Below the pieces are notes generated by a model that did no database searches, was not told the origin of the DNA, and saw only the letters and a list, made by a program, of their open reading frames with translations. A program made the translations under genes and the position numbers. A DNA stretch of 64,000 nt from the NCBI RefSeq assembly GCF_003012345.1, contig NZ_PVRV01000024.1:186001-250000 (forward strand), in the 5' to 3' direction. How positions within the stretch are numbered: position 1 is the first letter of the stretch; the number at the start of each line of letters is the position of its first letter. This document shows, piece by piece, positions 52,636-62,091 of this stretch. This DNA comes from Phytohalomonas tamaricis. Its GTDB lineage: Bacteria > Pseudomonadota > Gammaproteobacteria > Pseudomonadales > Halomonadaceae.

Positions 52636-55600
52636 TTACACTCTAGGTGGCCAAGAAAGGCTAAAATCCTCCTTGTTTAACGTAAGGTTTAAGCTATACG
52701 CAGGGTCGACATAATGATCGGTCCCCCATCTGCTTTTCATATAGTCTATCTCAGAATTAAAGCGAGCTTGCTTTTCAGGCGTGTCTTCATAGCCACGTGA
52801 AACTGACTCGTGATGATAAAGCTCGGCATATGGCGTCCAGACATTCCTATAACCTGCTTCAAGCAGCTTGAGACAGAAATCTACATCATTAAAGGCAATC
52901 TTTAATTCTGTTTCATTAAGCCCACCGACTTCTTTAAACGCTTTCTTACTCACCACTAGGCAGGCTGCAGTCACCGCCGAGAAAGAGTTTATAACTTTTG
53001 CTCGTCCAAAATAGCCAGAATGAAAATCAGGAAAATCCTTATGAGCGTGGCAAGCAACTCCCCCCATACCAACAACAACACCAGCATGCTGAACAGTATT
53101 ATTAGGATAAAGGAGGCGAGCCCCCACGGCCCCTACTTGGGGCTGACAAGCCAAACTGACCATTTCAGATAGCCAATCGGGGCTGATAACTTCTATATCA
53201 TTATTAATTAACCCAATAAACTCTCCTGCCGCCTCTTCTACAGCAGCATTATTTAACGCTGAGTAATTAAAAGGACGTTCGTCCCTTATTACTCGGATTC
53301 TCTCTTTTTTTGCAAGCTTTGCAAAAAAAGCAAGAGCATCAGGGTCATCAGAGTTATTATCAATAATAATTATTTCATAATTAGAATAAGTTGTTTTTTT
53401 AGTAATGCTCTCTACGCATTGTTTGACAAAGTTAAGGGCATTGCGCGTAGGAATAATTAAACTTACCAAAGGCAATGGGTCAGGCAGATCATAATGAGCA
53501 CGATACCCGATGTTTATATGCTCGACTCTGCCCGCAATGTTTTGCCGTGAAAAGTGTTCATTAAGGGCACGCTCACCCGCATCAACAGCATAGGGCTTCG
53601 CTTCAGTTGTTCCAGAAGTGCTTCCTGAATGCACTCTCCAATGGTAAAGCACATGAGGAATATGATGAATCTGCTCTGTTTTTATTTTTTCTATGAAACG
53701 AAGCGCCAAATCATAGTCCTGAGCCCCTTCGAACCCCTTTCTGAAACCACCTATCTCATCAACAATAGGCTTATAGTACACACCTAAATGGCTAATCATA
53801 TTATGAGAATAGAAAAGGTCTCTATTCCAATCACACTTGAAGTACGGTATTTTCCTCTCGCCATTTTCATCGATTTTATCTTCATCCGAATATATTAACT
53901 TCACATCCGGATTACTAATAATAGTCCTAGCCACATGAAACAGTGCATGTTCAGGCAATATATCATCATGATCTAATAGCGCTACCCAATCTCCTGTTAC
54001 AATTTCAAGTGCAGTATTAGAACTCTCAGATATATGACCATTTTGTTTTCTGTACGCTACTTTTATTCGTTGGTCTTCTTTCGAGTATTCATCAAGAACT
54101 TTTCTCACATTAGAGTCAGTAGAAGCATCATCTGCTATACACAGCTCCCAATTAGGATAGAGTTGTTTCTGCACAGACTCTATGGCCTCAGCCAACCATT
54201 CCGGGTTGGGATTATAGGTAGGCATAACGACTGATATTAATGGCAAGCTTTCCCAGGCAGATATCGTCTGCTTTATGTTTATACGCTTGTTTTCATCAAT
54301 TGTGTCGTAGCGCCTGATCCACTCAGCATAGTCATTACGATCTACTTCCCCGGAACCTGCTGCAGGAAGAATGATAGAGCCTGATTTAACAGCATAAATG
54401 CCTCTCCGGATACCATTCAATCCTTCCGTACGATAAAGCTTATATGCTCTTTTGAAAGTAGGCCCTAACCCGCCTCCCATTTGAACAGACCGCTTTAGAA
54501 ACTGTATCAGATGATGTTCTTTAACTTGACGTGAGATGAATCTCGCAGGTGCAGTGATCTTCCAACTTTCAGAGTTAATTAATGAATCTAACGTTGCATT
54601 CGCGACACTTAAACTTTGCCGATGCTCTGCTAGCTGCTGATTTAAACTTTCTATATTTTTATGATGGCTTTCAGATTCATCGACTTTTATTGCAAGTTCA
54701 TGACGTTGTTCACTCAGCTCTTTCTGCTGATATTCAAGTTTAGCCTGATAGTCCGAGATCAGTTGCCTTTGTTTTAATATTATATCATTCTGTTCTTCAA
54801 TATCTTTTTGCTGCTTTTGCATTGTACCCTTCAGCTTCTCTAATTCAATAACTGGGTGTTCGCAAGATGACCAATAATTATTGTTTTGATCAGGGGCCTC
54901 TGCATGTAATCCTTTTAGAGGTAAATTACTGCTTTCAACTATCGCCTCTTCACCTACAATAATACGTCTGCCCAAACAATTCTTCTCGGCCTTCCTCTTT
55001 TTTATAACGCATAGTGAATCAATAAATTCAATACTATGGATATTTTTTAGCGGGAAGTTATCAAATGAAATTCCGTAAATCTTTTCAAAAGATGTAATTA
55101 TATCTGACTGTCTAGACTCCACTCCCCAATGATCACAGTTAACAATATCTATTAACTGCTTAAAAAAGGAAACGGAAGAACAAGGGGCATATAGCCCCCC
55201 CTCGTAATCCTGCCAATAACTACAGTGCAAATCCTCGACAATGTAGACACCATCATCATTTAGTATATTAAAATAATGCATAAAACTACTAATAATGCTC
55301 GATGAAGTGTGTGACCCATCGTCAATAATCACATCGAATCGAGAGCAAAGTTTAGTTATTTTTTCTAGGGTAGTTACAGTACCAGCATCACCGATAAAAA
55401 CCGTAACACGAGGATCTTTATATTCGAGTTTTGAACAGACAGGATTAATATCGCAGCCAACAAGATGATTCGCTTTGGAAAAATAACTAGCCCAAATCTC
55501 TAGAGACCCACCGTTTTGCACACCTATTTCCAGCAGATTAATATCTTCCTGCCGGTAGGGGCTTAACAGTCTATCATATTCATTTAAATACAAGCTCCAC

Positions 55601-55653
55601 TTATCAGATACTTTGCCTTCATGGAACTCATATAATTGCCATAATGTTTTCAT
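52636..55653 (-). CDS. Methyltransferase-coiled coil-GT2-GT2 fusion
   Basis: 1005 residues. Residues about 30-220: SAM-dependent methyltransferase of the CmcI-like type (LLEIGVQNGGSLEIWASYF, VIIDDGSHTSS, YIVEDLH). About 268-362: uninterrupted coiled coil rich in K, Q and E. The motif NSESWKITAPARF, commonly found before GT2 domains, follows. About 471-700: first GT2 domain (ISVVMPTYNPNPEWL, LLDHDDILPE). About 730-990: second GT2 domain (SLIIPTRNALNFV, GLINNDIEVISPDWL, NDVDFCLKLLEAGY). ATG 55653 is chosen over a TTG ten codons upstream. It is last in the cysQC-rfbBDAC transcription direction, 75 bp after rfbC. A role in polymerising and methyl-capping the glycan is inferred from WbdD-like logic. 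Confidence 0.85.
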   Translation of the reverse strand: MKTLWQLYEFHEGKVSDKWSLYLNEYDRLLSPYRQEDINLLEIGVQNGGSLEIWASYFSKANHLVGCDINPVCSKLEYKDPRVTVFIGDAGTVTTLEKITKLCSRFDVIIDDGSHTSSSIISSFMHYFNILNDDGVYIVEDLHCSYWQDYEGGLYAPCSSVSFFKQLIDIVNCDHWGVESRQSDIITSFEKIYGISFDNFPLKNIHSIEFIDSLCVIKKRKAEKNCLGRRIIVGEEAIVESSNLPLKGLHAEAPDQNNNYWSSCEHPVIELEKLKGTMQKQQKDIEEQNDIILKQRQLISDYQAKLEYQQKELSEQRHELAIKVDESESHHKNIESLNQQLAEHRQSLSVANATLDSLINSESWKITAPARFISRQVKEHHLIQFLKRSVQMGGGLGPTFKRAYKLYRTEGLNGIRRGIYAVKSGSIILPAAGSGEVDRNDYAEWIRRYDTIDENKRINIKQTISAWESLPLISVVMPTYNPNPEWLAEAIESVQKQLYPNWELCIADDASTDSNVRKVLDEYSKEDQRIKVAYRKQNGHISESSNTALEIVTGDWVALLDHDDILPEHALFHVARTIISNPDVKLIYSDEDKIDENGERKIPYFKCDWNRDLFYSHNMISHLGVYYKPIVDEIGGFRKGFEGAQDYDLALRFIEKIKTEQIHHIPHVLYHWRVHSGSTSGTTEAKPYAVDAGERALNEHFSRQNIAGRVEHINIGYRAHYDLPDPLPLVSLIIPTRNALNFVKQCVESITKKTTYSNYEIIIIDNNSDDPDALAFFAKLAKKERIRVIRDERPFNYSALNNAAVEEAAGEFIGLINNDIEVISPDWLSEMVSLACQPQVGAVGARLLYPNNTVQHAGVVVGMGGVACHAHKDFPDFHSGYFGRAKVINSFSAVTAACLVVSKKAFKEVGGLNETELKIAFNDVDFCLKLLEAGYRNVWTPYAELYHHESVSRGYEDTPEKQARFNSEIDYMKSRWGTDHYVDPAYSLNLTLNKEDFSLSWPPRV

Positions 55654-55728
55654 AAGACTGAGCCAGTGTGTATTATTAACCAAAACTTCGCATTAATGCC
55701 CAAGCCTGCTTTGGATTGATTCGCTCAA

Positions 55729-56286
55729 TCAGCCATTGAACACTTCAGCCTTTTCAAATGGCAATGCCATATTGTCTTTTTCAGAAAGAATAGGTTGCTC
55801 AACAATATCAAATGGCCATTTCACAGCCAGTGATGAGTCATCCCAACGGATACTCCTTTCATACTCAGGCGCATAAAAATTAGTGGTTTTGTAAAGGAAT
55901 TCTGCGCAGTCTGATAACACAATGAAACCATGGGCAAACCCTTCAGGCACCCAGAGTTGATGTTTGTTCTCGGCACTTAGATGTGCACCGACCCATTGGC
56001 CAAAAGTCGGTGACGAGCGGCGAATATCAACTGCCACATCGAATACCTCCCCTGCAACTACACGTACCAGTTTACCTTGCGCCATAGGTGGCAGCTGATA
56101 ATGGAGCCCTCGTAGAACCCCTTTACTGGAACGGGAATGATTATCCTGAACAAAACTGACTTCATATCCTACAGCATCATTGAATTGACGCTGGTTAAAG
56201 CTTTCGAAGAAGAAACCGCGGTCATCGCCGAAGACTTTAGGTTCAAACAGGATGACATCAGGAATCGTCAGTGGTGTTGCTTTCAT
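55729..56286 (-). CDS. rfbC: dTDP-4-dehydrorhamnose 3,5-epimerase
   Basis: 185 residues, cupin fold. FEPKVFGDDRGFFFESF, the catalytic histidine in KGVLRGLHYQLPPMAQGKLVRVV, and WVPEGFAHGF are intact. Third step of dTDP-L-rhamnose synthesis. ATG follows GGAGGAATTTTAACG, which overlaps the rfbA stop, so it is coupled to rfbA. Confidence 0.96.
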   Translation of the reverse strand: MKATPLTIPDVILFEPKVFGDDRGFFFESFNQRQFNDAVGYEVSFVQDNHSRSSKGVLRGLHYQLPPMAQGKLVRVVAGEVFDVAVDIRRSSPTFGQWVGAHLSAENKHQLWVPEGFAHGFIVLSDCAEFLYKTTNFYAPEYERSIRWDDSSLAVKWPFDIVEQPILSEKDNMALPFEKAEVFNG

Positions 56287-56288
56287 CG

Positions 56289-57164
56289 TTAAAATTCCTC
56301 CACGAGGCGTTTGAGGTATTGCCCATACCCCGTCTTGGCAAGCACATCAGCTTGTGCCAATAGCGCCTCCTTACTGATCCAGCCGTTATGCCAGGAAATT
56401 TCTTCCAGGCAAGCAATCTTCAGGCCTTGGCGATGCTCTATGGTTTGCACGTACTGGCTGGCTTCCAGAAGGCTGTCGTGCGTGCCGGTATCCAGCCAGG
56501 CAAAACCTCTTCCTAATCGCTCTACACGCAAATCGCCGCGCTCAAGGTAAGCGTTGTTTACACTGGTGATTTCCAGTTCGCCACGGCTTGAGGGCTTGAT
56601 CTGCTTGGCAATCTCGATCACATCATTGTCATAAAAATATAGGCCCGTTACCGCATAGGAGGACTTCGGTTTTTGAGGCTTCTCTTCGATGGAAACAGCC
56701 TTGTTCTGCTCATCGAAATCCACGACGCCAAAACGTTCCGGGTCCTTGACCCAATACCCGAACACGGTAGCCCCGCTTTCCTGGCTGGTGGCGCGGTTGA
56801 GCTGATCTGAAAAGTGCTGGCCATAAAAGATATTGTCGCCAAGTACCAGGCACACCGAGTCATTACCGATAAACTTTTCTCCGATGATAAAGGCCTGGGC
56901 CAAACCATCGGGGCTGGGCTGAACGGCATACTCAAAACGCACGCCAAACCGTTCACCATTACCCAGTAGCTTTTCGTATTGGGGAAGGTCTTCTGGCGTG
57001 GAAATAACCAGAATTTCGCGAATGCCTGCCAGCATTAACACCGAGATCGGGTAATAAATCATCGGCTTGTCATAGACAGGCAGCAGCTGCTTTGAGACGC
57101 CACGAGTAATCGGATGCAGACGGGTGCCGGACCCTCCCGCGAGGATGATGCCCTTTCTTGCCAT
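56289..57164 (-). CDS. rfbA: Glucose-1-phosphate thymidylyltransferase
   Basis: 291 residues. Nucleotide-binding signature [16 protein letters not shown] and [19 protein letters not shown], with [10 protein letters not shown] for metal binding. Makes dTDP-glucose, the entry step of the rhamnose pathway. ATG 57164 follows AAGGACC; the upstream extension overlaps rfbD and is rejected. Confidence 0.96.
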   Translation of the reverse strand: MARKGIILAGGSGTRLHPITRGVSKQLLPVYDKPMIYYPISVLMLAGIREILVISTPEDLPQYEKLLGNGERFGVRFEYAVQPSPDGLAQAFIIGEKFIGNDSVCLVLGDNIFYGQHFSDQLNRATSQESGATVFGYWVKDPERFGVVDFDEQNKAVSIEEKPQKPKSSYAVTGLYFYDNDVIEIAKQIKPSSRGELEITSVNNAYLERGDLRVERLGRGFAWLDTGTHDSLLEASQYVQTIEHRQGLKIACLEEISWHNGWISKEALLAQADVLAKTGYGQYLKRLVEEF

Positions 57165-57216
57165 CGTATTGGTCCTTGTTGGTGCTTGGTCTCTGCACGT
57201 CGAGCACGGTTGATGC

Positions 57217-58095
57217 TTATCGCCGCGCGTCAAGATATTCCGTGAGCGCTAACGCAAGCTGAGAGCGCCAATCCGGTAGCGTCACGCCAAGTGCCCGCTC
57301 AAGCTTGTTGAGAGAAAGTCTAGAATTAAGGGGGCGCTTGGCAGGTGTAGGATATTCGCTCGTAGGGATGCCGGTGACAGCTTCTGGCGTAATAGCCAAT
57401 GTCTCGCCTGCCTCAAGCGCATGATGAAAAATGGCTTGAGAAAAGCCATGCCAACTGGTCGTTTCACGTGGTGCTAAATGATAAACGCCGGTATCGATAC
57501 CCTGGCGCAGCGCATACTCGGTTACTTGCGCGATGAGCCTGGCAGGAGTCGGTGCTCCGACCTGATCCGCGACAACATTGAGCGCCTCACGTTCGCGCCC
57601 TAGCCGCAGCATGGTTTTCATGAAATTATTGCCGTGTGCGCTATAGACCCAACTGGTACGAAAGATCAAATAACGGCAGCCACTAGCGGCCACAGCTTCA
57701 TCCCCTTCCAGCTTCGTACGGCCATAAACGCTTAGTGGCCCCGTGCCACTCGTCTCCTCCCAAGGGGCGTTGCCTGCACCAGGATAAACATAGTCACTGG
57801 AGTAATGGACTAATGTCGCTTGGTGCTTGTGGCAATAATCAGCCAATTGAGCGGGAAGCGCGGCATTCAAGCGATGGGCCAGTTCAGGCTCGCTTTCCGC
57901 CTTGTCTACTGCTGTATAGGCTGCAGCATTAACAATCAGCTCCGGCTGATGTTGCCCAAGCCACGTATTTACAGCTTCCTCATTTGCCAAGTCCAATTGC
58001 GCACGATCAGGTGCCAAGATGTTACCTAGTAAGCACAGCTGCCGTTGCAACTCGAAACCAACCTGCCCAGAACCGCCCGTTACAAGGATTTTCAT
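57217..58095 (-). CDS. rfbD: dTDP-4-dehydrorhamnose reductase
   Basis: 292 residues, extended short-chain dehydrogenase. [16 protein letters not shown] (cofactor loop), [25 protein letters not shown], and the catalytic YGRTKLEGD (Y-x3-K). It finishes dTDP-L-rhamnose with NAD(P)H. The ATG overlaps the rfbB stop by ATGA, so the two are coupled. Confidence 0.96.
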   Translation of the reverse strand: MKILVTGGSGQVGFELQRQLCLLGNILAPDRAQLDLANEEAVNTWLGQHQPELIVNAAAYTAVDKAESEPELAHRLNAALPAQLADYCHKHQATLVHYSSDYVYPGAGNAPWEETSGTGPLSVYGRTKLEGDEAVAASGCRYLIFRTSWVYSAHGNNFMKTMLRLGREREALNVVADQVGAPTPARLIAQVTEYALRQGIDTGVYHLAPRETTSWHGFSQAIFHHALEAGETLAITPEAVTGIPTSEYPTPAKRPLNSRLSLNKLERALGVTLPDWRSQLALALTEYLDARR

Positions 58096-59180
58096 AAGCT
58101 TGTTCTCTCCCCCATACCGAGACGTTCACCTTGGTAACTGCCGTCTAGTACCCGCTTCCACCAACTTTCATTGGCTAAATACCACTCTACCGTTTTACGA
58201 AGCCCCGTTTCGAATGTTTCACGTGGCCGCCAGCCTAACTCGCGCTCGATCTTGCCAGCATCTATGGCGTAGCGCAGATCGTGTCCGGGCCGGTCAACAA
58301 CGAAGGTGATCTGGTCACGGTAATGGCTTTCACCTTCCTGCTTGGGCGCTAACGTTTGAAGCAGATCGCAGAGCGTTTCGACGACCTCAAGGTTGGTCTT
58401 TTCATTGTGCCCACCAATATTGTAGGTCTCACCCACTTGACCTTCCGTCGCAACCTTAACCAGCGCACGGGCATGGTCTTCTACATAGAGCCAATCGCGG
58501 ATTTGCTGGCCATTACCATAAACAGGCAGTGGCTTGCCCGCCAACCCATTAAGGATCATCAGCGGGATCAGCTTTTCGGGAAAGTGATAAGGCCCATAAT
58601 TGTTGGAGCAGTTGGTCACCAGCGTCGGCAGCCCAAAAGTCCGCTGCCAGGCGCGCACTAAATGATCAGAGCCAGCTTTGCTTGCTGAATAAGGCGAACT
58701 CGGCGCATAGGGCGTCATTTCCGTGAACAATCCCTCCGGCCCCTCCAGATCACCGTACACTTCATCGGTTGAGATATGATGAAACCGGAATCCCTGCGCT
58801 TTTTCAGGTGCCGACTGTTGAAGGGCCTGCCAGTAACGACGTGCCACCTCCAATAGCACCGAAGTGCCGACCACATTCGTCTGGATAAATTCAGCTGGGC
58901 CATCAATGGAGCGGTCCACATGGCTTTCCGCTGCCAAGTGCATAACCACATCGGGTTGATGCGTATCAAAGACTGCTTGCATGGCAGAGGCATCACAAAT
59001 ATCCGCTTGTACAAAATCGTAGCGCGCGTGCCCCTCAACCTCAGCCAACGACTCTAAATTGCCAGCATAAGTCAATTTATCAACGTTGATCACACGATGA
59101 TCTGTGTTAGCAATCAATTCGCGCACTACGGCGGAGCCAATAAATCCCGCACCGCCGGTTACAAGGAAAGCCTTGCTCAT
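58092..59180 (-). CDS. rfbB: dTDP-glucose 4,6-dehydratase
   Basis: 362 residues. [19 protein letters not shown] (NAD loop), [25 protein letters not shown], and [15 protein letters not shown] (catalytic Y-x3-K) are all present. Second step of dTDP-L-rhamnose synthesis. ATG follows AAGGATTATGG. The leader carries a 16-bp palindrome plus an additional half-site (59200-59224), which may control expression of the rfbBDAC genes. Confidence 0.96.
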   Translation of the reverse strand: MSKAFLVTGGAGFIGSAVVRELIANTDHRVINVDKLTYAGNLESLAEVEGHARYDFVQADICDASAMQAVFDTHQPDVVMHLAAESHVDRSIDGPAEFIQTNVVGTSVLLEVARRYWQALQQSAPEKAQGFRFHHISTDEVYGDLEGPEGLFTEMTPYAPSSPYSASKAGSDHLVRAWQRTFGLPTLVTNCSNNYGPYHFPEKLIPLMILNGLAGKPLPVYGNGQQIRDWLYVEDHARALVKVATEGQVGETYNIGGHNEKTNLEVVETLCDLLQTLAPKQEGESHYRDQITFVVDRPGHDLRYAIDAGKIERELGWRPRETFETGLRKTVEWYLANESWWKRVLDGSYQGERLGMGERTSL

Positions 59181-59199
59181 TCCATAATCCTTTGTTGAT

Positions 59200-59224
59200 A
59201 ACTAAGTACTTAGTTTAACTAAGT
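59200..59224. promoter_or_regulatory. Palindrome plus third half-site in the rfbB leader
   Basis: AACTAAGT-ACTTAGTT (59200-59215) is a perfect palindrome, and AACTAAGT recurs at 59217-59224. The middle block can pair with either outer block, so it could act as an operator or as two alternative RNA hairpins 20 bases upstream of the rfbB start. Confidence 0.5.
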
Positions 59225-59247
59225 GGACCGCTCCATTTCCCCATAGC

Positions 59248-60723
59248 TTAAATAAGTTTGAGAAGACGGCTGATGATCTCTGTCGGGCTCATTGTATCGG
59301 TATTAACCCTCAGCTCGACCTCTGCAGGAGCTTCATATGGGCTGTTGATACCGGTAAAGTCCTTGATCTGGCCAGCTCTTGCCTTTTTATAGAGCCCCTT
59401 AGGATCACGCTGTTCGCAAACGCCTAGCGGAGTATCGACATGTACTTCGATGAAGTTTCCTTCATCAAAAAGTGCGCGGGCGGCATCCCGTTCGGACTGG
59501 AAGGGCGAGATAAATGCCGTGATAACAATAATTCCGGCATCGGTAAACAGTTTGGCAACTTCTCCGATACGACGAATATTCTCGTTACGATCTGCTTCGC
59601 TCATGCCAAGATCCTTGCATAAGCCATGACGAATATTATCGCCGTCCAGCAGCATCGTATGACACCCGAGGCGATTCAGCTCCGCTTCTAAAGCATTAGC
59701 TAGTGTCGACTTGCCAGAACCAGAAAGCCCCGTAAACCAGATGCACTTGCCCGCATGCCCCTTGATTTGGGCGCGCATGGCGGGCGTGACGCTGGATCGG
59801 TTCCAGATGACCTCGGCCAGACTATCATTGGCGCGATGCTCATAAGGTACGCTCGGCGAGAATCCAGCAGTCTGTTCACCGGATAGGTGCTCGTCATATA
59901 CGGCAGTCTTGAGTGCATCGATCCAGATCGGATCACGCTCGCCGCAGACGATGAAATAGGGATTGAGCACGCTTTCCTTGCGATTGCAGGTCAGCGGTTC
60001 AAGCGTATTGACGTCGAGCACCTCGCCCCCGGCAGCGGTGACGACCGCTTGAGCTGCCGCAGTATCCCACTCGCTGGTCGGTGCCAGCCGCGGATAAAGA
60101 TCGGCTACGCCTTCCGCCACGAGACAAAGCTTGATTGAGCTGCCCATAGAAGTGCTTTCATAAGTGGGGAGCTTGGAACAGAACGTTTCAAACATGCCAG
60201 AGCTATGTGAACGGCTTCCCACTACATACCAAGGCTGCGTATCAGGCTGCGGCAGCTTGCGTACATGGATGCGTCTTTCACCTTCGGCTGAACGCTTGAA
60301 GGCGCCCTGCCCCTTCATACCCCACCAGGTCGTTCCTAATACAGGCGCATGCACGATGCCGAAAACGGGTTCACCATCTTCTACAAGTGCCACGTTTAAT
60401 GTGAATTCGCCATTTTTCTTGACGAATTCCTTGGTGCCATCAAGCGGATCAATTATCCATAGGCGCTGCCAGGTACGGCGAGTCGCGAAGTGAATGTCAC
60501 TGGCTTCCTCGGAGAGCACTGGAACTTCAGGCGTTATCTGTCCTAGTAGTGCAACCAGGACATGATGAGCAGCAAGATCAGCTTCTGTCAGCGGGCTGTT
60601 GTCATCCTTGTACTCGACGGCAAAATCGCGCTCGTAAATAGTCAGCACTTCGCGACCGGCGTCAATTACGCCATCGAGCAAAAGTGCAACCTGCTGAGGG
60701 GACAACGTCCAGTTTTGGCTCAT
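59248..60723 (-). CDS. CysQ-CysC fusion: 3'(2'),5'-bisphosphate nucleotidase and adenylylsulfate kinase
   Basis: 491 residues. Residues about 5-265 form an inositol-monophosphatase-fold PAP phosphatase of CysQ type: SEE (71-73), [10 protein letters not shown] (91-100) and EWDTAAAQA (218-226), all metal ligands. Residues about 302-491 form an APS kinase: P-loop [10 protein letters not shown] (331-340), [11 protein letters not shown], and [12 protein letters not shown] with the [11 protein letters not shown] lid. It phosphorylates APS to PAPS and hydrolyses PAP, the sulfotransferase by-product. ATG 60723 follows AAGG. No ATP sulfurylase (cysDN) is adjacent. The placement in a sulfotransferase-bearing glycan locus supports sulfation rather than assimilation. 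Confidence 0.9.
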   Translation of the reverse strand: MSQNWTLSPQQVALLLDGVIDAGREVLTIYERDFAVEYKDDNSPLTEADLAAHHVLVALLGQITPEVPVLSEEASDIHFATRRTWQRLWIIDPLDGTKEFVKKNGEFTLNVALVEDGEPVFGIVHAPVLGTTWWGMKGQGAFKRSAEGERRIHVRKLPQPDTQPWYVVGSRSHSSGMFETFCSKLPTYESTSMGSSIKLCLVAEGVADLYPRLAPTSEWDTAAAQAVVTAAGGEVLDVNTLEPLTCNRKESVLNPYFIVCGERDPIWIDALKTAVYDEHLSGEQTAGFSPSVPYEHRANDSLAEVIWNRSSVTPAMRAQIKGHAGKCIWFTGLSGSGKSTLANALEAELNRLGCHTMLLDGDNIRHGLCKDLGMSEADRNENIRRIGEVAKLFTDAGIIVITAFISPFQSERDAARALFDEGNFIEVHVDTPLGVCEQRDPKGLYKKARAGQIKDFTGINSPYEAPAEVELRVNTDTMSPTEIISRLLKLI

Positions 60724-61063
60724 CGTCAAACCTTGTCGTTAGTTGTATCAACTCGCTAGAAGCCAGTTTTCAGGAGGATAAGGCACGCTACCGCCCGAGG
60801 ATTGAACGGACGCATTCCCCATGCCCAACATTAACCGTTTGATATAAAGGTCAATTTATTCAACAAAAAACAGAGTTGTAATTATGACAACTCTGTATTC
60901 ATGTCTTGAAGAAAGTGATTCTACGCAAAGCGGGAGGAGCATCACACCATGGTTTGTAAATTTATATCTACACGGTAGCACTACCAAGACACACGCATCA
61001 TGTTTCACAACTGCATGCTTACGTATCAAATAGTAATTGAAGTATTTACATTCATATCTCAAC
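60724..61063. other. 340-bp intergenic region between GT8 and cysQC
   Basis: Contains the GT8 terminator (60863-60896) and, between it and cysQC, about 140 bp that must hold the promoter of the cysQC-rfb transcription unit. No gene is supported. Confidence 0.5.
60863..60896 (-). terminator. Terminator of the GT8 gene
   Basis: ACAGAGTTGT (60870-60879) pairs with ACAACTCTGT (60887-60896), loop AATTATG. On the minus strand a TTTTTG tract follows. It is about 170 bp past the GT8 stop, further than usual. Confidence 0.8.
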
Positions 61064-62008
61064 TTAATTCTTGAAAGTCACCTCTGCTGAGTATTTCTTT
61101 CTTTTATTATTTTTTATAAGTTTCTCAACGCTAAAGAACTTTCTAAACTTTTCTTTTATTGCAACTTGGCTAAAAATATCGTAACGCCATGCAGACTCGT
61201 TGAATAACGTTATATAAACGGATTTATAAGGATGGAGCGTAGAATAAAACCAGGGCTTGCTCTTGGCTAAGAAATGAATAACACCAGGATTTTTGATGGC
61301 TTCTTCGTAATCGTCATATGAATAACCTGAATTGGTAATTTTCTTTTTTTCATACTTTGCCCAAGTCGCGGGCTGTATATTCCAGCGCAGCGGAAGACGC
61401 TTCCATTGTTTCTCAAAAATGAGATTCAAGGCATCCTGATCGGGGAATTGCAATTCACTGCCTTTTTTTTCAAAAAGGGAAAACAGTTGGCTTTCGTAAT
61501 CATCTTCTCGCCACTGCTTGAGATCGATAAGTAACGTGCCCGAGTTGAAGTATTCATTTTGAGGAAGGTTCAACGATTTTGGCGGGACTCCTAAGTTTTC
61601 CACCGCTCCGATGACTGCTCCAGATAGAGAGGTTCGCCACAGTTCGGCAAGATCGGCTGCAACCAACATGTCGCTATCCAGGTAGATAACTCTATCAATA
61701 CTTCCCGGCAGCAGCGTGGCTAGGGACAATCTATAATAAGCGGCCAAACCATACCTTTTCACCGGCAAGTCATTGTAATTTCCATTATCCGGTACTACCC
61801 ATAACAAAGTCCCTGCATACTTATTTACAATGCTACCTATTATTTCTTTATTTTTATCTTTTATCCCCCCATCAATAATAAAGAAGCAAAATTGCTCAGG
61901 GTTCTCCGCCTTTTGCAAGGCAGATAGAATAACCATTCCCATCCAGCGCGCGTAATTGTCGTCGCAAGCCAAGACAATATTAATATTACCGGGATTAGAT
62001 GAATTCAT
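61064..62008 (-). CDS. Family 8 glycosyltransferase (WaaJ/WaaO-like)
   Basis: 314 residues. NINIVLACDDNYARWMGMVILSAL at the nucleotide-sugar site, RVIYLDSDMLVAADLAELW with the D-x-D metal motif, and FNSGTLLIDLKQWR and FPDQDALNLIF, all typical of bacterial GT8 retaining glucosyl- or galactosyltransferases. The C-terminus is strongly basic (IKNNKRKKYS), consistent with membrane association. Divergent from the GT4 gene across 83 bp. Confidence 0.9.
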   Translation of the reverse strand: MNSSNPGNINIVLACDDNYARWMGMVILSALQKAENPEQFCFFIIDGGIKDKNKEIIGSIVNKYAGTLLWVVPDNGNYNDLPVKRYGLAAYYRLSLATLLPGSIDRVIYLDSDMLVAADLAELWRTSLSGAVIGAVENLGVPPKSLNLPQNEYFNSGTLLIDLKQWREDDYESQLFSLFEKKGSELQFPDQDALNLIFEKQWKRLPLRWNIQPATWAKYEKKKITNSGYSYDDYEEAIKNPGVIHFLAKSKPWFYSTLHPYKSVYITLFNESAWRYDIFSQVAIKEKFRKFFSVEKLIKNNKRKKYSAEVTFKN

Positions 62009-62091
62009 GACATTAAAAATGGAATCTCAAGTTGTCTCAATTGTAAATCAGCACTTATAACGATAGAATTAAAAAAATTACCTCACCTGAT

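Noticed and set aside
60856-61062. 68-codon minus-strand frame after the GT8 gene
   Set aside because: It overlaps the GT8 terminator and has no ribosome site or plausible protein composition.
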